Part shown: positions 1 through 6,802 of the stretch, one piece after another
Numbering within the stretch: the stretch's first letter is position 1
Layout: every line of letters begins with the position of its first letter
From: Muribaculaceae bacterium
Lineage (GTDB): Bacteria > Bacteroidota > Bacteroidia > Bacteroidales > Muribaculaceae
Reading direction: 5' to 3'
NCBI GenBank assembly: GCA_029057255.1
Contig: JAICZO010000383.1
Location: forward strand, 1 to 11,091
DNA: 11,091 bases
The notes under the pieces: model-generated
Databases searched by the model: none
Seen by the model: only the letters and a program-made list of their open reading frames with translations
Told to the model about the DNA's origin: nothing
Position numbers and translations under genes: made by a program

Positions 1-709
1 TCGAGGGCAGGCGCTTGGCGAGCATCGACTTGCCGGAGCCGGGAGGGCCGACGAGGAGTATGTTGTGGCCGCCGGCACATGCCACTTCGAATGCCCGCTT
101 GACATTCTCCTGCCCTTTCACTTCGCTGAAGTCGAAGTCGAAAGAGCCTCCGGTGCGGGCAAATTCGGCACGGGTGTCTACCACGACCGGCTCGAGCGGT
201 GCTGTGCCGCTGAGGAAGTCCACGACCTGTCGCAGATTGTCGACGCCATATACTTCGAGTTTGTTTACGACGGCAGCCTCAGTGGCGTTGGCGGCAGGTA
301 CTATAATGCCTTTGAAGCCTCTCGCCCGGGCCTCTATCGCCATCGGGAGCACACCTTTGACCGACTGCACCGAGCCGTCGAGCGACAGCTCGCCGATAAT
401 CATATATCGGTCAAGCCCGGGGGCCTTTATCGCCTCTGCGCCCACCAACAGCGCCACAGCGATCGGAAGGTCGTATGCGGCACCCTCCTTGCGGACGTCG
501 GCAGGCGCCATGTTGATGACCACCCCGAAGCGCCCGAGCTTATAGCCCGACTGCGTGATGGCGGCGCGGACACGCTCGTGGCTCTCTTTCACCGCCGTAT
601 CAGGCAGGCCGACGATGCAGTACTGCACTCCGGGGCTGACTACAGTCTCGACGGTGACTACCATAGCGTTTATTCCCTGGACTGCTGCTGCATAGGTCTT
701 GACTAACAT
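1..709 (-). CDS. yifB: YifB/ComM family AAA+ Mg-chelatase-like ATPase, partial (C-terminus off left edge)
   Basis: The first 236 residues are visible; the family is usually about 510 long, so roughly the second half lies beyond the left edge. The chosen ATG (707-709) gives [18 protein letters not shown], which matches the usual family start (MLxKTYxxAVxGIxA). An internal ATG 15 codons later would cut this off. Residues 1 to about 170 form the ChlI-type, Lon/S5-like N-terminal domain, with the recognisable stretches [17 protein letters not shown] and [20 protein letters not shown]. The AAA+ Mg-chelatase domain follows, with a Walker A motif GPPGSGKS at residues 221-228. Family knowledge: ComM, the homologue in naturally transformable Gram-negatives, is a hexameric helicase promoting branch migration during integration of transforming DNA; the role in Bacteroidota is not established. 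The gene starts 23 bp after the lipoprotein stop and is probably co-transcribed with it. The family call is firm; the cellular role is inferred. Confidence 0.93.
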   Translation of the reverse strand, partial: MLVKTYAAAVQGINAMVVTVETVVSPGVQYCIVGLPDTAVKESHERVRAAITQSGYKLGRFGVVINMAPADVRKEGAAYDLPIAVALLVGAEAIKAPGLDRYMIIGELSLDGSVQSVKGVLPMAIEARARGFKGIIVPAANATEAAVVNKLEVYGVDNLRQVVDFLSGTAPLEPVVVDTRAEFARTGGSFDFDFSEVKGQENVKRAFEVACAGGHNILLVGPPGSGKSMLAKRLPS

Positions 710-732
710 GACGGACGGTGTTTATCGTTACA

Positions 733-1737
733 TTATTTTTTTATAAGACTTGTGGCGACTGCCTCTGCCACCCCGATGTGACCACCCCGGTAGACCTGCG
801 TGCCTGCCGAGTCGCACACTACGAAATAAGGCAAGGCCGGGATGCCGAGCTTGTCGGCCGTCGCCGAGGCTAAGCTGCCGGGCGTCCAGCCCTGCACCCA
901 TGATGCGCTGTCGGGACGCATGGAGCGCTTCCATGCCGTTGTGTCGGCATCGAGCGAGAAATCGGCGATGCCGAGAGTGGTTTTGTGCTTGCGGTGCAGA
1001 CGTCGGAGCACCGGCACGACCGAGTCAGCGCGATATGCACCGGTCTTGGAGAAGGCCATTATGCTGACGGCAAACGAGTCGGGGGCAAATGTCTTGAGGC
1101 TGTCGCGGAAGTCGAGATAGGGCACAGACTGCACGGGGGCGAGGGTCTCGTCGGTGACAAGCCTCTGCATGAGATAGTTGAATCCTTCGGTAAGATTCGA
1201 CGGGCGCGCCGTCGGGTTGATGATGTTCAGCAGCGAGTCGGCGGCCTTGCTGTCGCGCGAGGCGTCAAAGAGGGTCATGAGCAATACCGTCGACAGAATC
1301 TCGTCGGGATGGGAGCCTACGTACGATGCCACGAAGGCGTTTGCATCGGCCGCGATAGCGTCCTTGTTGTCGCGCAGCAGCGACGACCACCGGGAGTTGA
1401 CATCGCCGCCCGACATAGTCGTCGCCAGACGGTCGGCAGGGTCAATGACAAGTTCATAGTTCTCGCCGTTGCGCACCACGAGGCGTGCAAGCGGGCGGTG
1501 GTCATAATCGGTAATCTCAAGTATGGCGGGCTGCGACGAGCGCCCGAAGAACTCGAACTCACCCTCACGCGACGCCGTGATGGCCGAGCGGTAGGCCCCG
1601 TCGGCAAAGTACTCGACACGGAGGTTCATCGTCGGCTTGCCCTTGATGGAGCCGTTGACGCGGAACTGCTCGCTGTCGGAACAAGCGGCCGCAAGCAGAG
1701 CCAGACACAGAAGATATATGAGACGCAAGACTTTCAC
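733..1737 (-). CDS. DUF4369-like lipoprotein with thioredoxin-like C-terminal domain lacking the CxxC cysteines
   Basis: A 334-residue protein with a GTG start (1735-1737), 6 bp after the pldA stop; no ATG fits the signal peptide. Residues 1-18 are a hydrophobic signal sequence ending LLAAAC, with the predicted lipidated Cys19 (the -3 residue is Ala, a slightly atypical lipobox). SDSEQ follows directly. Residues 24-100 resemble the beta-sandwich DUF4369 domain found before TlpA/ResA-like domains in Bacteroidota: VNGSIKGKP at the start, then EGEFEFFG and LVVRNGENYELVID. Residues 101-220 are mostly helical. Residues about 222-334 look like a TlpA/ResA thioredoxin fold, with AWKRSM, then GIPALPYFVVCDSAG (cis-Pro region) and VYRGGH. 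The place where the active-site CxxC should sit reads TGAY (232-235), so it cannot be a dithiol oxidoreductase. It probably acts at the outer membrane or periplasm with an unknown binding or structural role. The domain calls come from pattern reading only. Confidence 0.82.
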   Translation of the reverse strand: MKVLRLIYLLCLALLAAACSDSEQFRVNGSIKGKPTMNLRVEYFADGAYRSAITASREGEFEFFGRSSQPAILEITDYDHRPLARLVVRNGENYELVIDPADRLATTMSGGDVNSRWSSLLRDNKDAIAADANAFVASYVGSHPDEILSTVLLMTLFDASRDSKAADSLLNIINPTARPSNLTEGFNYLMQRLVTDETLAPVQSVPYLDFRDSLKTFAPDSFAVSIMAFSKTGAYRADSVVPVLRRLHRKHKTTLGIADFSLDADTTAWKRSMRPDSASWVQGWTPGSLASATADKLGIPALPYFVVCDSAGTQVYRGGHIGVAEAVATSLIKK

Positions 1738-1743
1738 GACGCA

Positions 1744-2583
1744 CTAAAAATCACTGAACAGTTTGGGCTTGATCAGCAGACCGACACGGATCTGCGAGTG
1801 GAATTTGTTGTACTCGAGCAGTCCTTCGCCGTAACCGTTGTAGAACTGCAGGAAGAGGTACTGGTTGTCGCGCTTGAAGATGCGGTACGAAAGGTCGACG
1901 ACCACATTGCAGCTGAAGTGCTTGCGGGGTGTGATGGTGACACCGCCGCTGAAGCGCCTGTTGTCGCTCAGCACCTGGAAACCGGCCTGGCATATGCCGA
2001 CATAGTCGATAAGGTCCTTGTTGTTCATGCCGTCGACGATAGGCACCCATATCTTGCTGTGCACCATCAGGTTCTTTGTTATCATGACGTTAGCTGCAAG
2101 GGCCACGCGGTTCCACGAGCGCGACTGTATGCTGTCGCGACCGTTGCTCTCGTGCTCGACAATCAGCGTCAGCTTGCCTATGTATCTGTTCTTGACGAAG
2201 AGCGGCTTGGTCAGACCGATGCCGGGGTTGAAGTTAAGGTCGGTCATCGGCATCGAATTCTCGAGCACGTTCCAGAAACACTTCTGAGAGTAGAACAGAT
2301 AGAGATACGTACCCCAGGGCAGAGTGCTTCGGGTAAGACGCTGCGAGATAGAAATCTGAAACTTGACGTTGGTATTCGTCTTGTCAGGTCGCTGCCCTAT
2401 CGACGGACCGAAGATAAAGTAATTGTCCTTGTACAGGCCGAAGTACGGCTGGTTGGAGAAGTCCCTCTTCACGCTGTCGGCGTCGAGAGGGTCGCCACCG
2501 CCTGTAAGCAGAATCTGTGCGGGAGCGCACAGACACGAAAGCAAGAGTACGATACTAAGCAGTAAACGCGTCATCGGAGGCAT
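1744..2583 (-). CDS. pldA: Outer-membrane phospholipase A (OMPLA, PldA family)
   Basis: A 279-residue outer-membrane beta-barrel enzyme that hydrolyses acyl chains of phospholipids in the outer membrane (family role: phospholipase A1/A2, calcium-dependent, active as a dimer). Residues 1-22 are a signal peptide with probable cleavage after APA. The core EHESNGRDSIQSRSWNR supplies His144, Ser146 and Asn158, with the same spacing as the E. coli triad His142, Ser144 and Asn156. Arg149 and Ser154 match the E. coli calcium ligands Arg147 and Ser152. Other family landmarks are YLYLFYSQKCFW (95-106) and NGYGEGLLEYN (249-259). The length is near the family norm. Start choice: an upstream in-frame ATG at 2616 falls inside the loop of a terminator hairpin and is unlikely. 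The ATG at 2583 follows an AT-rich tract; the ATG at 2574 (276 residues) is almost as good. The lipoprotein gene follows after 6 bp, so the two are probably one message. Confidence 0.93.
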   Translation of the reverse strand: MPPMTRLLLSIVLLLSCLCAPAQILLTGGGDPLDADSVKRDFSNQPYFGLYKDNYFIFGPSIGQRPDKTNTNVKFQISISQRLTRSTLPWGTYLYLFYSQKCFWNVLENSMPMTDLNFNPGIGLTKPLFVKNRYIGKLTLIVEHESNGRDSIQSRSWNRVALAANVMITKNLMVHSKIWVPIVDGMNNKDLIDYVGICQAGFQVLSDNRRFSGGVTITPRKHFSCNVVVDLSYRIFKRDNQYLFLQFYNGYGEGLLEYNKFHSQIRVGLLIKPKLFSDF

Positions 2584-2594
2584 AGGTATAATAT

Positions 2595-2634
2595 AAAAAA
2601 TCAGGGTGCCGGGCATATGTTCCGTCCGGCACCC
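2595..2634 (-). terminator. Rho-independent terminator of the POT transporter gene
   Basis: Read on the minus strand, GGGTGCCGG pairs perfectly with CCGGCACCC (arms 2626-2634 and 2604-2612) around a 13-nt loop. TGA and six T residues (2595-2600) follow at once. It lies 17 bp past the POT stop codon and 11-20 bp before the likely pldA start, so it marks a transcript end but leaves almost no room for a separate pldA promoter. Confidence 0.8.
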
Positions 2635-2651
2635 GTATTCTTGGTTATTAA

Positions 2652-4229
2652 TCAGATTACATCTTTCTCATCCGACTCTATCGCCTCGGCAACAGGTGCG
2701 GGAGAATCGGACGTCACGCGCTCGAGCCATTTTACCATGCCGAACATCACGAGCATCGACACGAGGCAGACAGCGAGGAATACGCCCCAGGCATAACTGA
2801 TGGGCCACTTGTTGTACATCAGCGGGCCGATCCACAGCAGAAGGTTGCCGACTGCTGTGGCTCCGAGCCAAAGACCCTGACAGAGACCCTGCAGGTGCTT
2901 GGGAGCTACTTTCGAAACAAAGGAGAGACCCAGCGGAGAGATGAACAGCTCGGCTACAGTAAGGAAGAAGTAGAGTGTGATGAGCACCCAGGGACCTGCC
3001 TTGAGGCCTTCTTTGGCGGTAATGGCCATAGCGCGGAAAGCGTCGCCCGAGGGATAGCCCTGAATCATACAGTAGATGCAGAGGAAAAGGTAGGCGATGC
3101 CGGCAAGACCCATACCGATGGCGATTTTCTTGGGGGTCGAGATTTCACGGCCGCGGCGCGACAGTGCGCCGAAGAACATCATCACAAGCGGGGTGAGAAC
3201 AATCACGAAGAAAGGATTGACGGCCTGCCATATTTCGGGGGCGATGGTGTCGGTGTCGACGAAGTCACGGGCGAAGAGCGACAGCGATGTGCCGTTCTGG
3301 TGGAACGAGAACCAGAAGAAGATAACAATCGCGAGCACGGCGAAGAGGGCGTACATGCGCTGCTTGATTTCCTTGGCCATTGCCGCTTTCTCCTCGGCGG
3401 TGTAGTTCTGCACTTCGGCCTTGGCGCGTGCTGCGGGCGAGGGAAGCTGGTTCTTGGTCACGATAAAGATTGTGAGGGAGATGAGCATGGCGGCAACCGA
3501 CGCGATGAACGAGTAGTGGATGCCGGTGTTGAACACGTCGAGATACTGCGAGCAGAATGCCTGGAGGTCGGCACCGGCGGTGTGACCGGCAGCACTTGCC
3601 ACGGCATAGAGGTTCTCCATGTTCTCGGCTGTCATTGTATTGGTGGTGCTCAGGAAGTTATGGCACATCTCGGGGAAGTCGGCATTGTAGACCATGTCGT
3701 GAACACCGAGCCACCAGCTGCGCAGCATGGGAGCCACGAAGGGAGCGATAAGACCGCCGATGTTGATGAACACATAGAAAATCTGGAAGCCGGAGTCGCG
3801 CTGGGCGCTGTAGCGGGGATTGTCATAGAGCTGACCGACGATGGCCTGCAGGTTGCCCTTGAACAGACCGTTGCCGAAAGCGATAAGGAACAGGGCCACG
3901 CAAGTGAGGGCGAGCAGCCATGTACTGTTCTCGGGGTTGGCGAGGATGGGGATTGAAAGCACAACATAACCTGCGGTCATGATGATAAGACCGTAGATGA
4001 TAGTTGCCTTATAGTTCTGTGTTTTGTCGGCTATGACACCGCCCACAAGACTGAGGATGTAGATGCCTGCATAGAAGAACGAGTAGATAAGGGCGCTCTG
4101 GTCGCCTGAGAGCCCGAACTTGGAGCAGAGGAAGAGCACTAACACGGCGTTCATGATATAGTATCCGAAACGCTCGCCCATATTGCTCAATGCCGCAGGT
4201 ATCAGGCCTTTGGGTTGGTTTTTAAACAT
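2652..4229 (-). CDS. POT/PTR2 family proton-coupled peptide transporter (MFS)
   Basis: A 525-residue inner-membrane protein of the proton-dependent oligopeptide transporter family, expected to import di- and tripeptides using the proton gradient. The N-terminal motif reads NMGERFGYY (16-24), the FYxxINxG motif is FYVFINIGGL (151-160) in TM5, and AELFISPLGL (426-435) in a late helix carries the conserved Glu427. About 12-14 hydrophobic helices are visible. An unusually long stretch of about 65 residues (171-236) separates TM5 from TM6 and should be periplasmic. A charged cytoplasmic segment (about 262-290) links the two six-helix bundles. In the ExxER proton-coupling motif the first Glu is replaced by Asn16, while Glu19 and Arg20 remain. 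The tail after residue 502 is acidic and soluble. The gene starts 56 bp after the metal-permease stop and ends at a strong terminator. Substrate cannot be told from sequence alone. Confidence 0.93.
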   Translation of the reverse strand: MFKNQPKGLIPAALSNMGERFGYYIMNAVLVLFLCSKFGLSGDQSALIYSFFYAGIYILSLVGGVIADKTQNYKATIIYGLIIMTAGYVVLSIPILANPENSTWLLALTCVALFLIAFGNGLFKGNLQAIVGQLYDNPRYSAQRDSGFQIFYVFINIGGLIAPFVAPMLRSWWLGVHDMVYNADFPEMCHNFLSTTNTMTAENMENLYAVASAAGHTAGADLQAFCSQYLDVFNTGIHYSFIASVAAMLISLTIFIVTKNQLPSPAARAKAEVQNYTAEEKAAMAKEIKQRMYALFAVLAIVIFFWFSFHQNGTSLSLFARDFVDTDTIAPEIWQAVNPFFVIVLTPLVMMFFGALSRRGREISTPKKIAIGMGLAGIAYLFLCIYCMIQGYPSGDAFRAMAITAKEGLKAGPWVLITLYFFLTVAELFISPLGLSFVSKVAPKHLQGLCQGLWLGATAVGNLLLWIGPLMYNKWPISYAWGVFLAVCLVSMLVMFGMVKWLERVTSDSPAPVAEAIESDEKDVI

Positions 4230-4284
4230 AGTGACAATTGGTTTATAGTTTTATTGTGCTAAGTTAGCGAAAAAGTTTTAAAAA
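4230..4284 (-). promoter_or_regulatory. AT-rich leader upstream of the POT gene, possible promoter
   Basis: This 55-bp gap is about 25% G+C (14 of 55 bases) between much richer genes, the usual look of a Bacteroidota promoter or translation-enhancing leader. On the minus strand TAACTTAG is one mismatch from the Bacteroidota -7 consensus TAnnTTTG, but I see no clear TTTG box at -33. No stable hairpin is visible, so read-through from the permease gene is equally possible. Confidence 0.3.
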
Positions 4285-5112
4285 TCAGACGCGACGGCTC
4301 GAAAAAACACGAAAACGGATTAATACCGCTACTTTTGCGATTATAAAAGCCCCCGCGAGTATCAGAACGATCAGGGCCGAGCACGGCACGTCGATGACCG
4401 TCGAGAGAAAAAGTCCGGCCACCGAAGCGGCAAGCGACACAAGCGCCGAGACAATCATGACCGGCATGAAGCGATGACAGAACACTTCGGCCGTAATCAT
4501 CGGCAGCGACATGACCGACATCAGGAGCATGATGCCTACAAGGCGGATAGTCAGCACGATACATACGGCGACCATCACGGTCATGGTATAGGAGATGAAG
4601 CGCACCGGCAGACCGCTCACCGTAGCGAAATCGCGGTCAAAAGCCACTGCGACGATAGTGCGGCGCTTCCATGCGAAGAATGCCGCGAGCAGCACGGCAT
4701 ATGCCGCAAACAGCAACAGGTCGGATGGATTGACTGTCAGTATATTACCGAACAGAAAAGAGTTGAGCTCGGGCACATATCCGGGAGTCATGAACACGAA
4801 GAGCGTGCCTAATGCCATACCCAGGGCCCAGATAACAGCTATGGCCGAGTCTTCGCGCAGCTTGAGGTTGCGCGACAGAAGCTCCACACCAAGCGACGAC
4901 CCTACGGCAAACACCGCGGCCATCGCCACCGGACTGATGCCGAGGAAGTAGCCGAGGCCGAGGCCGCCGAAGCACGCGTGCGTCACGCCTCCCGACAGAG
5001 CCACCATGCGACGCGTTATGATATACGTGCCGATGACCGCCGAGCATACGCTCAGAAGCGCGACCGCAAGCAGAGCCTGCACAAAGAATCCATATTCAAG
5101 ATACTGTAGCAT
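4285..5112 (-). CDS. ABC-3 family metal ion transporter permease (ZnuB/MntB-like)
   Basis: A 275-residue polytopic inner-membrane permease of the ABC-3 family, which imports Zn, Mn or Fe together with an ATPase and a metal-binding lipoprotein. Seven to nine hydrophobic helices are visible. Family landmarks are ALSGGVTHACFGGLGLGYFLG (38-58), equivalent to the usual LGDAxSHAxLPG region; LREDSAIAVIWALGMALGTLF (85-105); and LVGIMLLMSVMSLPMITAEVF (191-211), equivalent to the family's VGxLLVxALLxxPAATA. The Asp usual in the first of these is replaced by Gly. The chosen start is the ATG at 5110-5112, because the longer reading begins at a TTG and adds a polar decapeptide before the first helix. That start lies 17 bp inside the end of the CCxxHxxC gene, implying translational coupling. 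No ATPase (ZnuC) or binding protein (ZnuA) is present in the window. Which metal it carries cannot be told. Confidence 0.9.
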   Translation of the reverse strand: MLQYLEYGFFVQALLAVALLSVCSAVIGTYIITRRMVALSGGVTHACFGGLGLGYFLGISPVAMAAVFAVGSSLGVELLSRNLKLREDSAIAVIWALGMALGTLFVFMTPGYVPELNSFLFGNILTVNPSDLLLFAAYAVLLAAFFAWKRRTIVAVAFDRDFATVSGLPVRFISYTMTVMVAVCIVLTIRLVGIMLLMSVMSLPMITAEVFCHRFMPVMIVSALVSLAASVAGLFLSTVIDVPCSALIVLILAGAFIIAKVAVLIRFRVFSSRRV

Positions 5113-5542
5113 GTGTCTTTGACTGCCAGGCTTCGGCAACAATCATTATAAGTTCGTCGCGCACGGGCGCGGGCAGAGCCACTCCTCTGAGCTGCAGGCT
5201 GCGGGCCCATCCGGCTATATCTTCGGCACGGGTTGTCAGAAGAATGTCGCGGAACTCCTCGATCTCGTCGTCGGAGTATTCGTCGGGCCGGCGTCCGGCA
5301 AAACGGTCAAGCTCCTCGTCGTCATAGTACTCTATCTCCTTCGACACCGACGCCAGCAGCGAGTCTTTCTCGCAGGTGACGTGCATGCCGCAGCACTCTT
5401 CCTCTTCGTTGTCGGCGACGGCAGCGGGAGCGTCCGTGCCGGACTGCTGCGAGGAGTGGCGGCGGAGCCACAGACGGTGCTCGCCGTAGAGCAAGGCTCC
5501 GGCAAGAATAATCACGACAAGCAGGATAAGCGCGACTGTCAT
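5096..5542 (-). CDS. Small membrane-anchored protein with CCxxHxxC motif, function unknown
   Basis: A 148-residue protein I do not recognise as a characterised family. Residues 3-20 form a single hydrophobic helix with no charges before it. RLWLRRH follows, so by the positive-inside rule the rest should be cytoplasmic. An acidic patch EEEE (46-49) leads straight into CCGMHVTC (50-57), the only cysteines, arranged CC-x2-H-x2-C and suggestive of metal binding. Two acidic helical segments (70-80, 87-104) and a C-terminal helix (125-142) follow. The start ATG shares bases with the aroA stop (ATGA at 5539-5542), and the end overlaps the permease start by 17 bp. The gene is therefore real and probably translated in step with both. 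Its place next to a metal permease suggests metal delivery or sensing, but that is inference. FeoB-associated Cys-rich proteins have a similar one-helix-plus-cysteines plan, though not the same motif. Confidence 0.85.
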   Translation of the reverse strand: MTVALILLVVIILAGALLYGEHRLWLRRHSSQQSGTDAPAAVADNEEEECCGMHVTCEKDSLLASVSKEIEYYDDEELDRFAGRRPDEYSDDEIEEFRDILLTTRAEDIAGWARSLQLRGVALPAPVRDELIMIVAEAWQSKTHATVS

Positions 5543-6798
5543 TGTTCTATCTCGGGCAGAGGGTCAGACGGGTCGGCCAGACGGAATCCGGCACTCTCGA
5601 GCTGCGTCCAGAAGCCGGGGTAGGACTTGGCCACAACTTCGGCGTTCCTGACCACGATGCCGGGGACGAAGACCGACACCGGAGCAAGAGCCATAGCCAT
5701 GCGGTGGTCGCCGTAAGTGTCGAACTCGGGCATGGCGGTCACGGGCACACGGCGGCCGTCCCACACAAGAGTGGTGCCGTAGTTCTCCGTGTCGAGCATG
5801 CAGCCCAGCTTGGCAAGCTCGCTCCTGAGCGCCTCGATGCGGTCGCACTCCTTGTCGTGGAGAGCGCCGACGCCGGTAAAGCGGAAGGGCACGCCGATAA
5901 GACAGCATGTCACAGCGAGCGCCGGCACAGTGTCGGGCATATCAGTAAGGTCGGCATTGAGGAAGCCGTACAGGTCGGGGTCGGGGACAAGCTCGGCATC
6001 GGAGCCGTTGAACTCGGTGTTCACGCCTATGTGCGAGAATATCTCAGCCACCTTGCGGTCGCCCTGGAGAGAGTCTTCGGCCAGGCCTCCGACGGTGACC
6101 CATCCGGCCGCTACGGCGGCAATCTCATACCAGAATGTAGCGGCGCTCCAGTCGGCCTCGCTCTCGTCGCCTTCCTTTATTCCGGCAGAGCAGTCAATCT
6201 CGATTCTGTCGCGGTTGAAGTCCACGACAGCGCCGCGGCGGCTCATCATTTCGGCCGTCATGGTGATATACGGCATCGACTGCACGTTGCCGAGCAGGCG
6301 TATTGTCAGCGGAGCCTCCAACAGCGGCGACACCATCATCAGCGCCGACACATACTGCGAGCTCTCCGTGGCGTCTATTTCGACAGAACCGCCGGCAAGC
6401 TTACGCCCGCGTATACGCAGGGGCGGGAAACCTTCTTTTCCGACATACTCTATGTCGGCGCCAAGGGTGCGGAGCACTCCTACGAGGTGGCCTATCGGGC
6501 GGTTGTGCATGCGCTCCGAGCCTTCGAGAAGGCAGTCTGTGCCTGCCGTGGCGGCACAGAGCGCGGTAAGGAAGCGCATGGCGGTTCCGGCATGGCCGAC
6601 GTTCACCGACGAGCCGTCGGAGGGCAGGCCTGCATTGAGAATAGCGGCAAGCACGACGGTATCGTCGCAGTCACCGACAAACTCACGGCGCCCCGCCATA
6701 TGGTTGAGAATCATCGCGCGGGCCGCTATGCTCTTGCTCGGCGGCACCGTGACGGATGTCTCCAATATCTCCTCGGGAGGGAAAATCCTGTAGTCCAT
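5539..6798 (-). CDS. aroA: 3-phosphoshikimate 1-carboxyvinyltransferase (EPSP synthase)
   Basis: A 419-residue cytosolic enzyme that joins phosphoenolpyruvate to shikimate-3-phosphate in the shikimate pathway to chorismate and the aromatic amino acids. It is full length. Active-site residues align with E. coli AroA: Lys22, Ser23 and Arg27 in PPSKSIAAR; Gly71 and Arg75 in GHAGTAMRFL; Arg100 in HNRPIGHL; SSQ at 146-148; Ser174 before PYI; Asp289 in DMPDTVPALAV; Lys316-Glu317 in DKECDRIEAL; DHRMAMALA at 364-372; and Lys391 in KSYPGFW. The usual Asn of the NAGTA loop is His69 here. The ATG (6796-6798) lies 4 bp after the stop of the upstream PLP-enzyme gene. The aroA stop overlaps the start of the next gene in ATGA. 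No Shine-Dalgarno sequence is visible, as usual for Bacteroidota. No other shikimate gene is in the window. Confidence 0.97.
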   Translation of the reverse strand: MDYRIFPPEEILETSVTVPPSKSIAARAMILNHMAGRREFVGDCDDTVVLAAILNAGLPSDGSSVNVGHAGTAMRFLTALCAATAGTDCLLEGSERMHNRPIGHLVGVLRTLGADIEYVGKEGFPPLRIRGRKLAGGSVEIDATESSQYVSALMMVSPLLEAPLTIRLLGNVQSMPYITMTAEMMSRRGAVVDFNRDRIEIDCSAGIKEGDESEADWSAATFWYEIAAVAAGWVTVGGLAEDSLQGDRKVAEIFSHIGVNTEFNGSDAELVPDPDLYGFLNADLTDMPDTVPALAVTCCLIGVPFRFTGVGALHDKECDRIEALRSELAKLGCMLDTENYGTTLVWDGRRVPVTAMPEFDTYGDHRMAMALAPVSVFVPGIVVRNAEVVAKSYPGFWTQLESAGFRLADPSDPLPEIEQ

Positions 6799-6802
6799 CG
6801 TA

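Noticed and set aside
15..706. Two overlapping plus-strand open frames (15-545 and 65-706) at the left edge
   Set aside because: They are shadows of the minus-strand yifB gene, whose Walker A motif and N-terminal domain are clear.
985..2565. A 526-codon open frame on the plus strand, antisense to the lipoprotein and pldA genes
   Set aside because: Both minus-strand genes have recognisable families, signal peptides and active sites. The plus-strand translation is rich in Val, His and Arg with no domain, as expected for the reverse of GC-rich codons. It crosses two genes and their junction, which is also a chance effect of few TA-rich stop triplets.
2895..3956. A 353-codon plus-strand open frame opposite the POT gene
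   Set aside because: A highly charged Gly/Glu/His-rich translation is the typical reverse complement of membrane-protein codons.
5113..5142. A ten-codon N-terminal extension of the metal permease from a TTG at 5140-5142
   Set aside because: The extension is polar, lies wholly inside the preceding gene and uses a poor start codon. The ATG at 5112 starts directly before the first helix.
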